64,000 bases of DNA from Desulforamulus aeronauticus DSM 10349 (GCF_900142375.1 NZ_FRAR01000018.1:1-64000); one strand, 5' to 3'; positions 7,007-16,629 are shown, numbered from the stretch's first letter. Made by a program: numbers and translations. The notes: generated from the sequence alone by a model not told the origin.

Positions 7007-8677
7007 TTACACCAGCCTCGCTTTAGCATAGGTCCGATGCACTTTTACAATCTCCACCGAAACCAACTCCCCTACGAGGCAACCGCCGCCTTCTACGTCG
7101 ATAATGAAACCATCTAACCGGGCGATCCCATCGTTAGGGTTAGAGATGTGGGTTTCTTCCACCTTTAGTTCGATAATTTCTCCTGCTTTTACCGGTACAG
7201 TGATTTCTTCCTGATCCGAGAGGGGTTTAATGGTTACCTGTTCTAAATGATGGGTGGCAGACCCTCTAATATATAGATTTTTTCCTGTTCTTTGTTCTAG
7301 CTCACGTAGATTTGCCCCACCGGCACCAATGAGTCTGGCCGCCACCACAGGATTGGCTTCCACTAAAATGGTATCCGCCAAAGTTTGACGAGCCATTTGA
7401 TAGATCTGGGTTTTTAGCTGAATGCTGACCGTTTCCTCAGACAGCACTTTGCCCCTGCCTTCGCAATAAGGACAGGATTTTTGCACGACTTCTGCCAGTG
7501 ATGGGCGTACCTTTTTGCGGGTCATTTCCACCAAGCCCAACTGGGTAATACCTAGGATATTGGTTTTTGTTTTATCCTTTTTAATCTCTTCTTCCAACGT
7601 GGCTAGCACTTGGTTCCGATGTTCTTCTTCCGCCATATCAATAAAGTCCACAATAATAATGCCGCCAATATTCCGCAAACGAAGCTGCCGGGCAATTTCT
7701 ACCACAGCATCTAAATTAGTTTTAAGGACAGTGTCTTCCAACGTGGTGCTGCCCACAAATTTTCCAGTGTTAACATCTACTGCGGTCAAAGCTTCGGCCT
7801 GGTCAATCACCAGGTAGGCCCCACATTTAAGCCAAACTTTTCGCTTTAAGGCCTTCTCTAATTCCACAGTAATGCCGTAGTCTTCAAAAATATTTTCCCG
7901 CTCGTCTAAAAAAACTTTTAGCTTGAGCTTGGGGTCAATCATATCCAGTATTTCCAGTGTCTTTTCGTACTCACTGCGGGAATCCAGAGTAAGTCTGTCG
8001 ACATCTTCACTAAATACATCCCGCAGCATCCGTTGCACCAATTCCACATCCCGGTGCAATAAATTGGGGGCTGAGCAGTTATTAGAGCGGCTTTGCAGTT
8101 TTCGCCACACTTTACTTAACAGCAAAATATCCTGACGAAATTCTTCTTCATCTACCCCTTCCGCCACGGTCCGTACAATAACTCCCATGCCTTCGGGTTT
8201 TACCCGGGCAGCCAGTTCCTTTAAACGCTCTCGCTCTTTTTCTGACTCTATGCGGCGAGAAATGCCAATATAGTCCACCGTAGGCATCAACACCAAATAC
8301 CGACCGGGTAGGGTAATATGGGTGGTTACCCGGGGACCCTTTGTCCCGATAGGCTCCTTAACGATTTGGACGATAATTTCCTGTCCTTGTTTTAAAATAT
8401 CTCCAATATTCACACTGATGCCGGATGGGTTCGGTGCTTCTGGATTCCTGGAAGGTTGAGCATCCTCCACATACAGGAAAGCATTTTTCTCCAGACCAAT
8501 ATCTACAAAGGCTGCCTGCATGCCTGGTAGGACATTTTCAACTTTTCCTTTAAAAATATTGCCCACCAGTCGCTGGTTTTGAGAGCGCTCTATGTATACT
8601 TCCATAAGAACTCTGTCTTCCAGCACAGCAACCCTGGTTTCTTCTTCTTGAACATTCACAACAATTTCTTTTAACAT
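7007..8677 (-). CDS. rng: Ribonuclease E/G family protein
   Basis: An endoribonuclease of the RNase E/G family that processes rRNA and degrades mRNA. An N-terminal S1 RNA-binding region (GNIFKGKVENVLPGMQAAFVD) is followed by the RNase H-like core. The catalytic metal site appears as AVDVNTGKFVG and IIIVDFIDM, and the Zn-link cysteines as CPYCEGRGK. The C-terminal part carries an S1/TRAM-like barrel, and the long scaffold tail of RNase E is absent, so RNase G-like (556 aa) is the better name. The ATG at 8677 follows GAGAGG. It overlaps no neighbour but runs with the two upstream radical-SAM genes. Confidence 0.93.
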   Translation of the reverse strand: MLKEIVVNVQEEETRVAVLEDRVLMEVYIERSQNQRLVGNIFKGKVENVLPGMQAAFVDIGLEKNAFLYVEDAQPSRNPEAPNPSGISVNIGDILKQGQEIIVQIVKEPIGTKGPRVTTHITLPGRYLVLMPTVDYIGISRRIESEKERERLKELAARVKPEGMGVIVRTVAEGVDEEEFRQDILLLSKVWRKLQSRSNNCSAPNLLHRDVELVQRMLRDVFSEDVDRLTLDSRSEYEKTLEILDMIDPKLKLKVFLDERENIFEDYGITVELEKALKRKVWLKCGAYLVIDQAEALTAVDVNTGKFVGSTTLEDTVLKTNLDAVVEIARQLRLRNIGGIIIVDFIDMAEEEHRNQVLATLEEEIKKDKTKTNILGITQLGLVEMTRKKVRPSLAEVVQKSCPYCEGRGKVLSEETVSIQLKTQIYQMARQTLADTILVEANPVVAARLIGAGGANLRELEQRTGKNLYIRGSATHHLEQVTIKPLSDQEEITVPVKAGEIIELKVEETHISNPNDGIARLDGFIIDVEGGGCLVGELVSVEIVKVHRTYAKARLV

Positions 8678-8703
8678 TATAATTTCCTCTCCTACCCTGA
8701 CCG

Positions 8704-9399
8704 TTAGACCTCCCAAAGAGAAATCAGGCCAGTGTCGCCATCGGTATACAGGGCGGTACGACGAATCTGGAAATCTTCCGGATGTACGGGGATTCCTCCA
8801 GCCTGGAACAGTATATTTAATACTTCTTCCGGGCGAACATTGCCTGTGCTGCCGATCAGCAATTCCATATTTATCTCTATTATATGCCCCATTACTCCAC
8901 CTGACAGTCTAAAAATTCCTGGACGAAGATCAACTTCTTTTCTTTTCCCTTTTACTTCCCGGATGATTGTAATACTTTCTAACGCCATCAATTCAGCCAA
9001 AGCGGCCTGCAACATAACTTCGTCATATCCTTGGGGGTTCTCAGCAATGGCTCGGTAAGAAGCCCGTGACAATATGGCCATTAAATTTTTTGCACGGTCA
9101 CTAATTTGTTTGACATCTAATATTTTGTAGCCTTCGGGTAAATTAGTATTCAACCGGCTGGCCACTTCTTCAGGGTTGAGGCTAGTTGTAAGGTCCATAT
9201 CCATGTATTCATCCATGCCAGCGATACCTACCGGCAACGGAGCGGCGAAGCTAAACTTGGGATGGGGGTTAAAGCCCTCGGAGAAGGCTACTGGCAGTCC
9301 TGCCCTTCTGGTAGAACGATCAAAAAAACGTACCATGTCCAAATGAGAGCTAAAACGTGCCGGACCATCTTTACTAAATTTCACCCTGTAGCGTGTCAA
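8704..9399 (-). CDS. TIGR03936 family radical SAM-associated protein (DUF2344)
   Basis: A 231-residue protein of the family always found next to, or fused to, a B12-binding radical SAM enzyme. It begins TRYRVKFSKDGPARFSSHLD and contains GFNPHPKFSFAAPLPVG, both family hallmarks. No enzyme activity has been shown for it as far as I know. The start is TTG 9399, eight nt after AGGAGG; the GTG at 9408 lies directly against that site. It overlaps the end of its radical SAM partner by 26 bp, so the pair is translationally coupled. Confidence 0.85.
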   Translation of the reverse strand: MTRYRVKFSKDGPARFSSHLDMVRFFDRSTRRAGLPVAFSEGFNPHPKFSFAAPLPVGIAGMDEYMDMDLTTSLNPEEVASRLNTNLPEGYKILDVKQISDRAKNLMAILSRASYRAIAENPQGYDEVMLQAALAELMALESITIIREVKGKRKEVDLRPGIFRLSGGVMGHIIEINMELLIGSTGNVRPEEVLNILFQAGGIPVHPEDFQIRRTALYTDGDTGLISLWEV

Positions 9400-11245
9400 T
9401 GTCCGCACCTCCTAAGATAGTAGGTTTTATCTCTAAGGTTGGGCAAAGACCGCAACCAGGGCATTTGCCGGCTCGACAATCTACGGTAGGATGGCTATCC
9501 ATGGCCTTTTTATGCTCACGAATAAGAAATCTTTTACTAACTCCAGCGTCTAGGTGATCCCAGGGCAAAATTTCCTCGTAAGGTATTTTTCGGTAAGCAT
9601 ACCATTTTGGGTCTATACTCTCTTGTTCAAGCGCTTCCATCCAAGCCCTATAATTAAAGAGTTCCGACCAACCATCAAATCGTGCTCCCTTGGTCCAGGC
9701 AGTTTCCAAAACTTCACCCAGCCTACGGTCTCCTTTGGCAAAGACGGCTTCCAAAAAACTCGTCTGTGAATCGTGCCAATTGTAGCTGATACGTTTATCC
9801 CGAAGTTTTTCCTTGAGATATCTTTGTTTCTCCCTAAGTTCTTCCAAAGTGTCCTGGGGCTCCCACTGAAAGGCCGTATGGGATTTAGGCACAAAGGAGG
9901 ATGTGCTAACGGTAACCTTGAGACGTCCTTTGGGTACGCCGCATTGATAGCCAATTTGCACAACTTTTTTGGCCATATTGACAATACCATCTAGATCCTC
10001 ATAGGTTTCTGTAGGTAAACCAATCATGAAATATAATTTTACCGAAGACCAACCATTTTGGAAAGCCGAGGTGACAGCATCCACCAGGTTTTGTTCGGTG
10101 ACATTTTTATTGATAACATCTCTAAGTCGTTGGCTACCTGCTTCGGGGGCAAAGGTAAGACCGCTTTTACGCACCTTTTGTACTTCTTTGGCTAGGTCAA
10201 TGGAAAATGCATCCAGGCGTAGGGAGGGTAAGGAAACATTGACCCCCCGCTCACCGTAGATATCCAGCAGATTTTTCACCAAGGGGGCCACTCCGGTATA
10301 ATCAGCGGTGCTGAGAGAGGTTAGTGAAATCTCATCATGACCGGTATTGGAAATCATTTCTTCCACTTGTCGAACCAGGGTTTCGGGGGTTTTCTCACGT
10401 ACCGGGCGATAGAGCACCCCAGCTTGACAGAAGCGGCATCCACGGGTGCAACCCCGCAGCACTTCCACCATCACACGATCGTGAACCACACCCATCGTAG
10501 GGACAATAGGTTTGGTGGGAAAATCTACGTTGTCAAAATCTCGGACAATTCTCTTACCAATTTTAGCGGGTACCTCTTCGTTCACGGGGGTTACCGCCGC
10601 AATGGTGTTGTCATCATGATATTGGACGGTATATAAAGAAGGAACGTAGATGCCAGGAATTTTCGCTAATTGCTGCAACATTGTCGGACGATCTACTCCC
10701 TGATCCCGGAGTTTCTTAAAGGCATCTAACAGTTCGCCCAAGACTTCTTCTCCCTCACCAATAACAAATAAATCAATGAAGGAAGCCAAGGGTTCCGGGT
10801 TAAAGGCACACGGCCCACCGGCAATAACCAGAGGCATACTGGCATCTCGGTGAGCTGAACGTACCGGTAAACCTGCTAAATCTAACATGTTTAGGATATT
10901 GCTAAAACTCATTTCGTATTGCAAGGTAAAGCCAAGAATATCGAAATCCACCAAGGGGCGCTGAGATTCCAAGCTAAAGAGTAACATCTTTTCCTTGCGT
11001 AGTTCTTTTTCCATATCAATCCAGGGGGCAAAGACCCTCTCCAAAAGAGCATCTTTTCTCTTGTTAACAACATGATAGAGAATTTGCAGGCCCAGGTGAG
11101 ACATTCCCACTTCGTATACATCCGGGAAAGCAAAGGCCATTTTTACAGACACCTGGTCCCAGTCTTTTTTAATAGCATTCCATTCGCCGCCTGCATAGCG
11201 GGAAGGCTTTTGGACACGAATTAAAATTTTATCTAGTTTATTCAT
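9374..11245 (-). CDS. TIGR03960 family B12-binding-domain radical SAM protein
   Basis: A large (623 aa) radical SAM enzyme with an N-terminal B12-binding-like region (about residues 30-200) and a radical SAM barrel whose 4Fe-4S ligands are C266, C270 and C273 in CTRGCRFCQAG. The C-terminus has a further cysteine group, CRAGKCPGCGLCP, which may hold a second cluster. The substrate is unknown; the fixed link with rng and rplU-rpmA suggests an RNA or ribosome modification role (inference). The ATG at 11245 follows GGAGG by eight nt. Confidence 0.88.
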   Translation of the reverse strand: MNKLDKILIRVQKPSRYAGGEWNAIKKDWDQVSVKMAFAFPDVYEVGMSHLGLQILYHVVNKRKDALLERVFAPWIDMEKELRKEKMLLFSLESQRPLVDFDILGFTLQYEMSFSNILNMLDLAGLPVRSAHRDASMPLVIAGGPCAFNPEPLASFIDLFVIGEGEEVLGELLDAFKKLRDQGVDRPTMLQQLAKIPGIYVPSLYTVQYHDDNTIAAVTPVNEEVPAKIGKRIVRDFDNVDFPTKPIVPTMGVVHDRVMVEVLRGCTRGCRFCQAGVLYRPVREKTPETLVRQVEEMISNTGHDEISLTSLSTADYTGVAPLVKNLLDIYGERGVNVSLPSLRLDAFSIDLAKEVQKVRKSGLTFAPEAGSQRLRDVINKNVTEQNLVDAVTSAFQNGWSSVKLYFMIGLPTETYEDLDGIVNMAKKVVQIGYQCGVPKGRLKVTVSTSSFVPKSHTAFQWEPQDTLEELREKQRYLKEKLRDKRISYNWHDSQTSFLEAVFAKGDRRLGEVLETAWTKGARFDGWSELFNYRAWMEALEQESIDPKWYAYRKIPYEEILPWDHLDAGVSKRFLIREHKKAMDSHPTVDCRAGKCPGCGLCPTLEIKPTILGGADIDTLQGEI

Positions 11246-11373
11246 CTTTACTGCCTCCATGTATGCACGTCCCTCAAGATAACTTATTATCTATTATTAC
11301 CATTTTGCTTCGGAAAAATATTCCTTTTTTTCTTTTCTACACGATACGGATTAATTCCTCCCCACATGAAAAC

Positions 11374-11412
11374 AAGGGGTGCCGCAAAACTATTTTTTTG
11401 CGATCCCCCCCT
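11374..11412 (-). terminator. Terminator after spoIVFB (R3-like hairpin)
   Basis: An imperfect hairpin reads AAGGGG.GGATCGCAAAA against TTTTGCGGCACCCCTT, followed by GTTTTC. It shares the GCAAAA/TTTTGC core seen in the R3 terminator family and lies 15 nt after the spoIVFB stop. Confidence 0.65.
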
Positions 11413-11426
11413 TATTTTGCTGTTAG

Positions 11427-12314
11427 TTATGTGGTATTTTTGGGTTTAAACACCTTTCCCAAGGGATAATCCATACCATAAGTAAACAGCGCGTCCAACA
11501 CCTGAACTTCGCTAACCTGACCCAAATACTCTAACTTCTGATCTAAAAGCATGATCAAGTGAAACTTTTGAGGCACAAACAGATTTACAATTTCTTTTAA
11601 AGGAACATTTTCGGTAGCTACCAGTTGCTCCACCGGTAACACCCCGGTCTGCGTTATTTCTTCTTTTTTTCTAGTCAATTGCTGAACGAAGAGGTAGGGT
11701 GCCATACTTTTTTCCTTGCTGGCAGCATACAGAACAAAGAGGGCAACGATCACCACATCCAAGCCAACCACACGGTTCAACACTCCCACAATTCCTAACC
11801 CGGTCGCCATAATGGCCACGACCTGACCTATAACAGAAGCTGTTATAGTTGCTTGAGCCACTCCTACATGGGGTGATAACAAAGAACGTAGGATTCTGCC
11901 TCCATCTAAAGGTAATGCAGGAAGCAAGTTAAAAAAGGCCAGCATGAGATTAACTTGCAGAAAAAACGGTCCCAGTTCCTCTGACCAAAACCCATAATTG
12001 CGAAATCCCATTGCCCCCGCAATCAGCAGAAGATTGGCGAGTGGTCCTGCCAGGGCAATAGCAATTTCTTTGCTCGGTTCTATGCTCATTTCACTACCCA
12101 GCCGTGCGACACCACCAAAGGGTAATATTTCCACATCAATGACGCGAACACCAAAATACTTTGCTGCCACGGTGTGAGCCAACTCATGAAAGAGGACCAG
12201 CCCAAAGATGAGCAGGCCCTTTTCCAATACACCGGCCACAAAATAAAGACCCATAAGCCCTAGAAACAAAGGGTTTACGTGGAGCTCTATACCCCAGAGA
12301 CGCCCTGCTCTCAT
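11427..12314 (-). CDS. spoIVFB: SpoIVFB-like M50 site-2 metalloprotease
   Basis: A membrane-embedded zinc protease. In Bacillus, SpoIVFB cleaves pro-sigma-K during sporulation. The zinc motif HELAH (in LVLFHELAHTVAAKYFGV) and the second signature NLLPALPLDGGRIL are intact, flanked by about five hydrophobic segments. The C-terminal third (from about residue 205) is soluble and CBS-like or degenerate CBS. The ATG overlaps the spoIVFA stop as ATGA, so the protease and its regulator are coupled. The exact substrate in this organism is inferred. Confidence 0.85.
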   Translation of the reverse strand: MRAGRLWGIELHVNPLFLGLMGLYFVAGVLEKGLLIFGLVLFHELAHTVAAKYFGVRVIDVEILPFGGVARLGSEMSIEPSKEIAIALAGPLANLLLIAGAMGFRNYGFWSEELGPFFLQVNLMLAFFNLLPALPLDGGRILRSLLSPHVGVAQATITASVIGQVVAIMATGLGIVGVLNRVVGLDVVIVALFVLYAASKEKSMAPYLFVQQLTRKKEEITQTGVLPVEQLVATENVPLKEIVNLFVPQKFHLIMLLDQKLEYLGQVSEVQVLDALFTYGMDYPLGKVFKPKNTT

Positions 12315-13204
12315 GGCTGCTCCTTAGTTTGGGTTACTGCGTTATCTGCTTTGTCCGTTTTGCTTTCATTCTTATTTTTTTCCAGGTCGGTTTTTTCTAC
12401 TGGATCAGTAATTACGGTAGTATCTTTAATCTTTTTAAGTGGATCAATTAATTTATCATTTTCCCGAACCTCAAAATGCAATACTGGGTCGCCTGTACTT
12501 TGTTCGGCTATTTTACCGATAATCTCACCGGCCTGTATTTGGTGCCCCTCAATTACCGCTATTTCCGTTAGTCCGGCATATAGGGCATACTCTCCCTTGC
12601 GGTGTTCAATAAGAACAAATTCCCCATAGGTGCGGTCATGCCCAATACGGCTTACCTTACCTGATTGGACCGCCTTCACTCCCGAACCTGCAGCAGCACC
12701 AATGTCGATCCCAGGGTTAAAGCGCTCCAGGTTATCTTCCGGGCTTTTTGTCCAACCAAACTCTTGTACTACTTGACCTGAGACAGGAATGGCCCAGGAG
12801 TCATCCGGTGTTGTCATGGCTGGCAAGGTCGGGTTTGATAGTTCATTAAACAGAGCCCAATCCATGTTGATGGTTTGTAGGCCTATTTGCACCACTTTAT
12901 CCAGAGCCGGTGTTACATTCCACTCCGTGTTTAGGGCCACCTTTAGACCATCTCTGGCCTGCTGACTCCAAGGATGAGGGGACTCTTTAAGCACTAGTAG
13001 TACAGCTAATATACCCAGGGCCACCACCATACGGTAAAAGGTTTTTAAACCTTTACCCTGCGGCTTTCTCCGCCGCCAGTAACTGTCCGATTGATACCGG
13101 CTCGTCCAATCATCATTGCTGCCATAATTGCTTCCGTAATAATGACTCAAGGGGTCCTTACTCTTTTTCTTAAAACGATCAAAGGAAAATCTACCTATCT
13201 TCAC
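12311..13204 (-). CDS. spoIVFA: SpoIVFA-like M23 domain protein (catalytically degenerate)
   Basis: A basic N-terminus, one membrane segment (about residues 55-75) and a C-terminal LytM/M23 domain. The peptidase zinc ligands are mostly lost: the usual HxxxD region reads FNPGIDIGA, and only the last H in VLHFEVR survives. This is typical of SpoIVFA, which anchors and restrains SpoIVFB and is itself trimmed when sigma-K is activated. The GTG start at 13204 lies seven nt after GGGAGG. It overlaps spoIVFB by 4 bp. An ordinary peptidoglycan hydrolase is unlikely given the missing ligands. Confidence 0.8.
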   Translation of the reverse strand: MKIGRFSFDRFKKKSKDPLSHYYGSNYGSNDDWTSRYQSDSYWRRRKPQGKGLKTFYRMVVALGILAVLLVLKESPHPWSQQARDGLKVALNTEWNVTPALDKVVQIGLQTINMDWALFNELSNPTLPAMTTPDDSWAIPVSGQVVQEFGWTKSPEDNLERFNPGIDIGAAAGSGVKAVQSGKVSRIGHDRTYGEFVLIEHRKGEYALYAGLTEIAVIEGHQIQAGEIIGKIAEQSTGDPVLHFEVRENDKLIDPLKKIKDTTVITDPVEKTDLEKNKNESKTDKADNAVTQTKEQP

Positions 13205-13365
13205 CGTAATCCCTCCCAAGGGTATTCTTTACCGTCCCATATGATTAGTAAAGTATATTGGAGAGGGGAGGGGAATATGACAAGCCCTGTGCCGCAAATA
13301 TGTAAAATTTTCCTTACAGATGAAGTAGCGTTCTAAGAAGTGGCCGTTGGCCTTTTGGATGTAAA

Positions 13366-13397
13366 AATGGGGTAGGTATCTTTTTACCCACCCCATT
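13366..13397 (-). terminator. Terminator after rodA
   Basis: The minus strand has AATGGGGTGGGT, a short loop, ACCTACCCCATT and TTTAC. It lies about 110 nt past the rodA stop codon, beyond an R2 repeat. Confidence 0.8.
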
Positions 13398-13450
13398 GAT
13401 ATAGTTCACAAGTTATTCATACAGGAAAACCGTCGAATTACCACCTCAAA

Positions 13451-13510
13451 AGCCGATGGCCGACAGCTGAGGGCGATGACCAAGGGAATATGATCTATAG
13501 CCAATGGCTA
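13451..13510. repeat. R2 TGGC/GCCA repeat at the rodA 3' end
   Basis: Imperfect, partly palindromic units (GCCGATGGCCGACAGCTGAGG and TAGCCAATGGCTAA) touch the rodA stop codon. Similar units recur in at least ten other intergenic gaps. A single unit (TGGCCGTTGGCC) lies at 13341-13352. Confidence 0.6.
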
Positions 13511-14752
13511 AAACAAGATCTTCTGTCTTCTCATATGCACATTCAACAATATTCCGATGGCTATCATATTACATAGCATACTGCTGCCACCGTAGCTGAA
13601 GAGGGGTAGCGGGACGCCGGTAACGGGCATAATGCCAGAAACCATGCCCACGTTAATCAAAATATGAAAGGTCAACATGGATACAACACCGGTGGCCAGC
13701 AGGGTGCCATTTAAATCTTTGGCCTCCGAGGCAATGCGAATCCCTCGATAAAGCAAAATGAAGAAAAGAAGTAACAGAGCGGTCACTCCGATAAAACCCA
13801 TTTCTTCTCCTACCACCGAGAAAATAAAATCAGTGTGTTGTTCTGGCAGGAAGTTAAGTTGGTTTTGACTCCCATTGTAGATACCTTTTCCTTCTAAACC
13901 ACCGGAACCAATAGCAATTAAAGATTGCACCACATGATAGCCCGCCCCAAGAATGTTCTTTTTGCTCCACGGATCCAGGAATACCAGTAGACGATCCAAT
14001 TGATACTCTTTTAACGGAATCCATAGACCCAAGTGAAAGTGAGCCCAAACCCAGCCAATGGCCAAGGACCAGCCCCCCACAAACAAGCCAGCTACCAGTT
14101 TGGGGTTTGCTCCTGCTACAAATAACATACCAAACATAATCGCCATAAACACCAAAGCAGTTCCCAAATCAGGTTGTTTTAGAACAACCAACATAGGAAC
14201 ACCGATGTAGACAAAGCAGGGGAGCAAATCCTTTAATGTGTTTAAATTTCCCTCACGCCGAGCTAAAAAGTCCGCAAAGGTAATAATAATGAATATCTTA
14301 GCAAATTCAGAAGGTTGTAGGGAAAAACTACCCATATTAATCCAACGAGTCGCTCCTTTGGCACTGTGCCCTAAAGGGGATAGTACCAGTAATAATAGCA
14401 CTATATTGAGAATATAAATGGCTTTTCGGTGCCTCCGAAAATCCTCATAGGGTACAGTTAAGACTAATGCTAAGATAGCTATACTCAGGCAGATCCAAAT
14501 AATTTGTTTTTTGACAGTATCGCTAAAAAACATTTTACTGTATTTTAGCAAGGAAACCCCGAGGGGTTCTGAACTACTGACCCCGTTTAATCCCGGAGCA
14601 TCCTTATTCCATATTTCCTGCTGTTGTTTAAACCCCATCGGACTACTTACCAGTGTGGCACTGCTAATGGTCACCAAACTAAAACAAATAATTAAAAATA
14701 CCGCAATCACAAGTGTATAATCAAGGTTTTTCAAAAACCGCTTGTCCATCAT
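13508..14752 (-). CDS. rodA: Rod shape-determining protein RodA (SEDS glycosyltransferase)
   Basis: A polytopic SEDS-family peptidoglycan polymerase, partner of PBP2 in the elongation machinery. It has about ten hydrophobic segments and the family signatures GSFSLQPSEFAKI and LPLFSYGGSS near the C-terminus, with the conserved EQHTDFIFSVVGEE loop. A roughly 45-residue soluble insert after the first membrane helix (about residues 30-75) is longer than usual. The ATG at 14752 lies nine nt after GGGAGGTG. It is separated from the other mre/min genes by the 14.9-19.8 kb block. FtsW/SpoVE is the alternative; context favours RodA. Confidence 0.88.
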   Translation of the reverse strand: MMDKRFLKNLDYTLVIAVFLIICFSLVTISSATLVSSPMGFKQQQEIWNKDAPGLNGVSSSEPLGVSLLKYSKMFFSDTVKKQIIWICLSIAILALVLTVPYEDFRRHRKAIYILNIVLLLLVLSPLGHSAKGATRWINMGSFSLQPSEFAKIFIIITFADFLARREGNLNTLKDLLPCFVYIGVPMLVVLKQPDLGTALVFMAIMFGMLFVAGANPKLVAGLFVGGWSLAIGWVWAHFHLGLWIPLKEYQLDRLLVFLDPWSKKNILGAGYHVVQSLIAIGSGGLEGKGIYNGSQNQLNFLPEQHTDFIFSVVGEEMGFIGVTALLLLFFILLYRGIRIASEAKDLNGTLLATGVVSMLTFHILINVGMVSGIMPVTGVPLPLFSYGGSSMLCNMIAIGILLNVHMRRQKILF

Positions 14753-14834
14753 ATAGCAATGCACCTCCCTTTGTACTGCAAACTGCCTTCTACATTTTTA
14801 ACCTTTTAATTATATACTAAACAACAGGAGATAT

Positions 14835-14875
14835 AAAGGAGGGAGTGCGCAAAACCCTTGCGCCACTCCCTCCTT
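14835..14875 (-). terminator. Terminator after the CE4 pair (R3 hairpin)
   Basis: The hairpin AAAGGAGGGAGTGGCGCAAGG against TTGCGCACTCCCTCCTTT has the R3 core GTGGCGCAA. It ends the block transcript 20 nt after the last CE4 gene. Confidence 0.8.
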
Positions 14876-14894
14876 TGGGCCATAGTAACATCAA

Positions 14895-15725
14895 TTAATC
14901 TTGCAATAGTCCCATGCCATCAAGCAAATCGCCGCAGGTACCGATCCACAAATTTTCTTGCCGGGTAAGATACTCCAATACATCTTCTAATATCTTTATT
15001 TTCCCCGGAGAACCAATCGTTTGGGGCGTAAACTGAGCCACATAGGCTAACCCATATTGATAATACCCGTCAAATTCCCTTTGATAAGTCTTGGTTACTT
15101 GATAATAGCTTGCTACACGGCCTTGCCCAATTGGAAAAGCGGGTCCATAGTTAAAAGCAAAATAGGGAAAGTCATGGAGCTCCCAATGCAAAGGAATCTC
15201 TATCATTGACCCATTGTCCCAAAAAATTCTGTAAGGTCGGTCGTCTCCATATAATGAGCTGGAATAGCGAAAGCCACATTGTTTGGCCAACCTTAAGGTT
15301 TCCAGCGTTAATTCACCCTCTGGTGCCCGAAAACCAATCGGTACCACGCCGCTAATTTTTTTAATCGCTTCTTTGGCTTTTTCCATTTCTTCCAGCTGCT
15401 GGTCCGCTGTTAACAGATGCATACTCGTATGAGAATGTCCATGAACGGCCAGTTCATGCTGATAACTGATAATTTTTTCGATTGCTGCAGGATAATTCTC
15501 GGCAACCTTACCTGGAATAAAAAAAGTTGTTTTTATATTGTATTCGTCAAAGGTGCGCAGCACCCGATCCAAACCACGCTTGATACCATATTCGCCCATG
15601 GACAATGTCTTAGGGCGGTTGATACTATCCGGAAACATCCCCAGCCAAAACTGATCGGCATCCAAATTTACCGTTAATAAAGCTACACATCTGGCACCTT
15701 GGGGCCAGTGTTTTGCTTCTACCAT
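14895..15725 (-). CDS. CE4/polysaccharide deacetylase-fold amidohydrolase (second of pair)
   Basis: A NodB-homology (CE4) hydrolase of the HpPgdA/PuuE-like branch, 276 aa without signal peptide, so cytoplasmic. Predicted metal and catalytic residues are D22/D24 in NLDAD and H95/H99 in HGHSH; FRAPEGE matches motif 3. The compact single-domain form, the HGxxH motif and lack of export fit enzymes that act on small amides or cyclic ureides rather than on cell wall. It is a diverged paralogue of the gene 12 bp upstream, sharing YSSS, GDDRPYR, QEFDGYYQYGL-like and IGKPG-like segments. The ATG follows AAGGAGG. The substrate is inferred only. Confidence 0.8.
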   Translation of the reverse strand: MVEAKHWPQGARCVALLTVNLDADQFWLGMFPDSINRPKTLSMGEYGIKRGLDRVLRTFDEYNIKTTFFIPGKVAENYPAAIEKIISYQHELAVHGHSHTSMHLLTADQQLEEMEKAKEAIKKISGVVPIGFRAPEGELTLETLRLAKQCGFRYSSSLYGDDRPYRIFWDNGSMIEIPLHWELHDFPYFAFNYGPAFPIGQGRVASYYQVTKTYQREFDGYYQYGLAYVAQFTPQTIGSPGKIKILEDVLEYLTRQENLWIGTCGDLLDGMGLLQD

Positions 15726-15737
15726 CGTACATCCTCC

Positions 15738-16589
15738 TTAGTAATTGGCCCGCCACCACTCCGCAATCTCTTCCCCTGTGGCAAACCAGATATCCTGATG
15801 GGACTTCATATGCTGCAGCAGTTGCTCCAACATCAAGAGTCGCCCCGGCTTGCCAATAATTTGCGGGTGCATTAACAGCACAAAACACAAACCGTATTGA
15901 TAATAGCCATCGAATTCTTGCTTAAAATTATTGTATACCTGTTCAATGCCGGAGATGCGATCTTGTCCGGCCGGTTCAGCGGGGAAAAGATTATAACCGA
16001 ATTGGACAAAATCATCCAAATCCCATTTCGGTGCCATCTCAATAAAATCTGTGACCTGTCCGTCAATTACGGTCCGATAGGGTCGATCATCCCCTCGCAT
16101 GGAGCTGGAATAGAGAAAGCCTAATTCATGTAAGAGACCTGCCGTCTCTCGGGACCAGTCCCCGGAAGGGGTACGATAACCCCTGGCTTTTTTACCAATA
16201 ATCTGCTGAAAAATATCCTGACTGCGCAAAATAATAGCTTTTTGCTCATCCCTGGTTAGGTCTACAAACCGCTCATGTTGATAGCCATGATGCCCAATCT
16301 CATGACCCGCTTGATCAATCTGTTTTAGCAAGGCCGGATTTTCTTCCACAATCTTCGCCGGTGTAAAAAAGGTTGCCGGCAAAGCATATTTAGCCAACAA
16401 ATCTAAAATACGAGGCACCGCTCGTTTAGGACCATAATCCCCGATGGAAATGGAACGGATAAAATTTTCGCCACCCGGATAACTGCGATTGCCATTGGCC
16501 CAGATGGTATTCCCATCCAGATCAAAGCTTAACATCACGGCACACCTGGCGTTATTAGGCCATTTAATTTTTTCGTAGGTCTCTGTCAC
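15738..16589 (-). CDS. CE4/polysaccharide deacetylase-fold amidohydrolase (first of pair)
   Basis: Paralogue of the next gene, 283 aa and cytoplasmic. Motif residues are D23/D25 in SFDLDG, H101/H105 in HGYQH, RTPSGDW and WDLDDF. The HGYQH arrangement is that of the HpPgdA/allantoinase-like branch of CE4. The GTG start follows GAGGTG by seven nt. It sits downstream of an amino-acid ABC transporter and racemase, from which it is separated by 225 bp holding a conserved RNA-like element and a hairpin. The pair may form a heteromeric or two-step hydrolase (inference). Peptidoglycan deacetylation is the alternative but would need export. Confidence 0.8.
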   Translation of the reverse strand: MTETYEKIKWPNNARCAVMLSFDLDGNTIWANGNRSYPGGENFIRSISIGDYGPKRAVPRILDLLAKYALPATFFTPAKIVEENPALLKQIDQAGHEIGHHGYQHERFVDLTRDEQKAIILRSQDIFQQIIGKKARGYRTPSGDWSRETAGLLHELGFLYSSSMRGDDRPYRTVIDGQVTDFIEMAPKWDLDDFVQFGYNLFPAEPAGQDRISGIEQVYNNFKQEFDGYYQYGLCFVLLMHPQIIGKPGRLLMLEQLLQHMKSHQDIWFATGEEIAEWWRANY

Positions 16590-16629
16590 CTATTTTCACC
16601 TCTGTAAAAAGCTTATGCTCGGTACAAGT

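Noticed and set aside
15625-15888. An 87-codon frame across the junction of the two CE4 genes
   Set aside because: It is out of frame with both conserved CE4 genes and has no features of its own.
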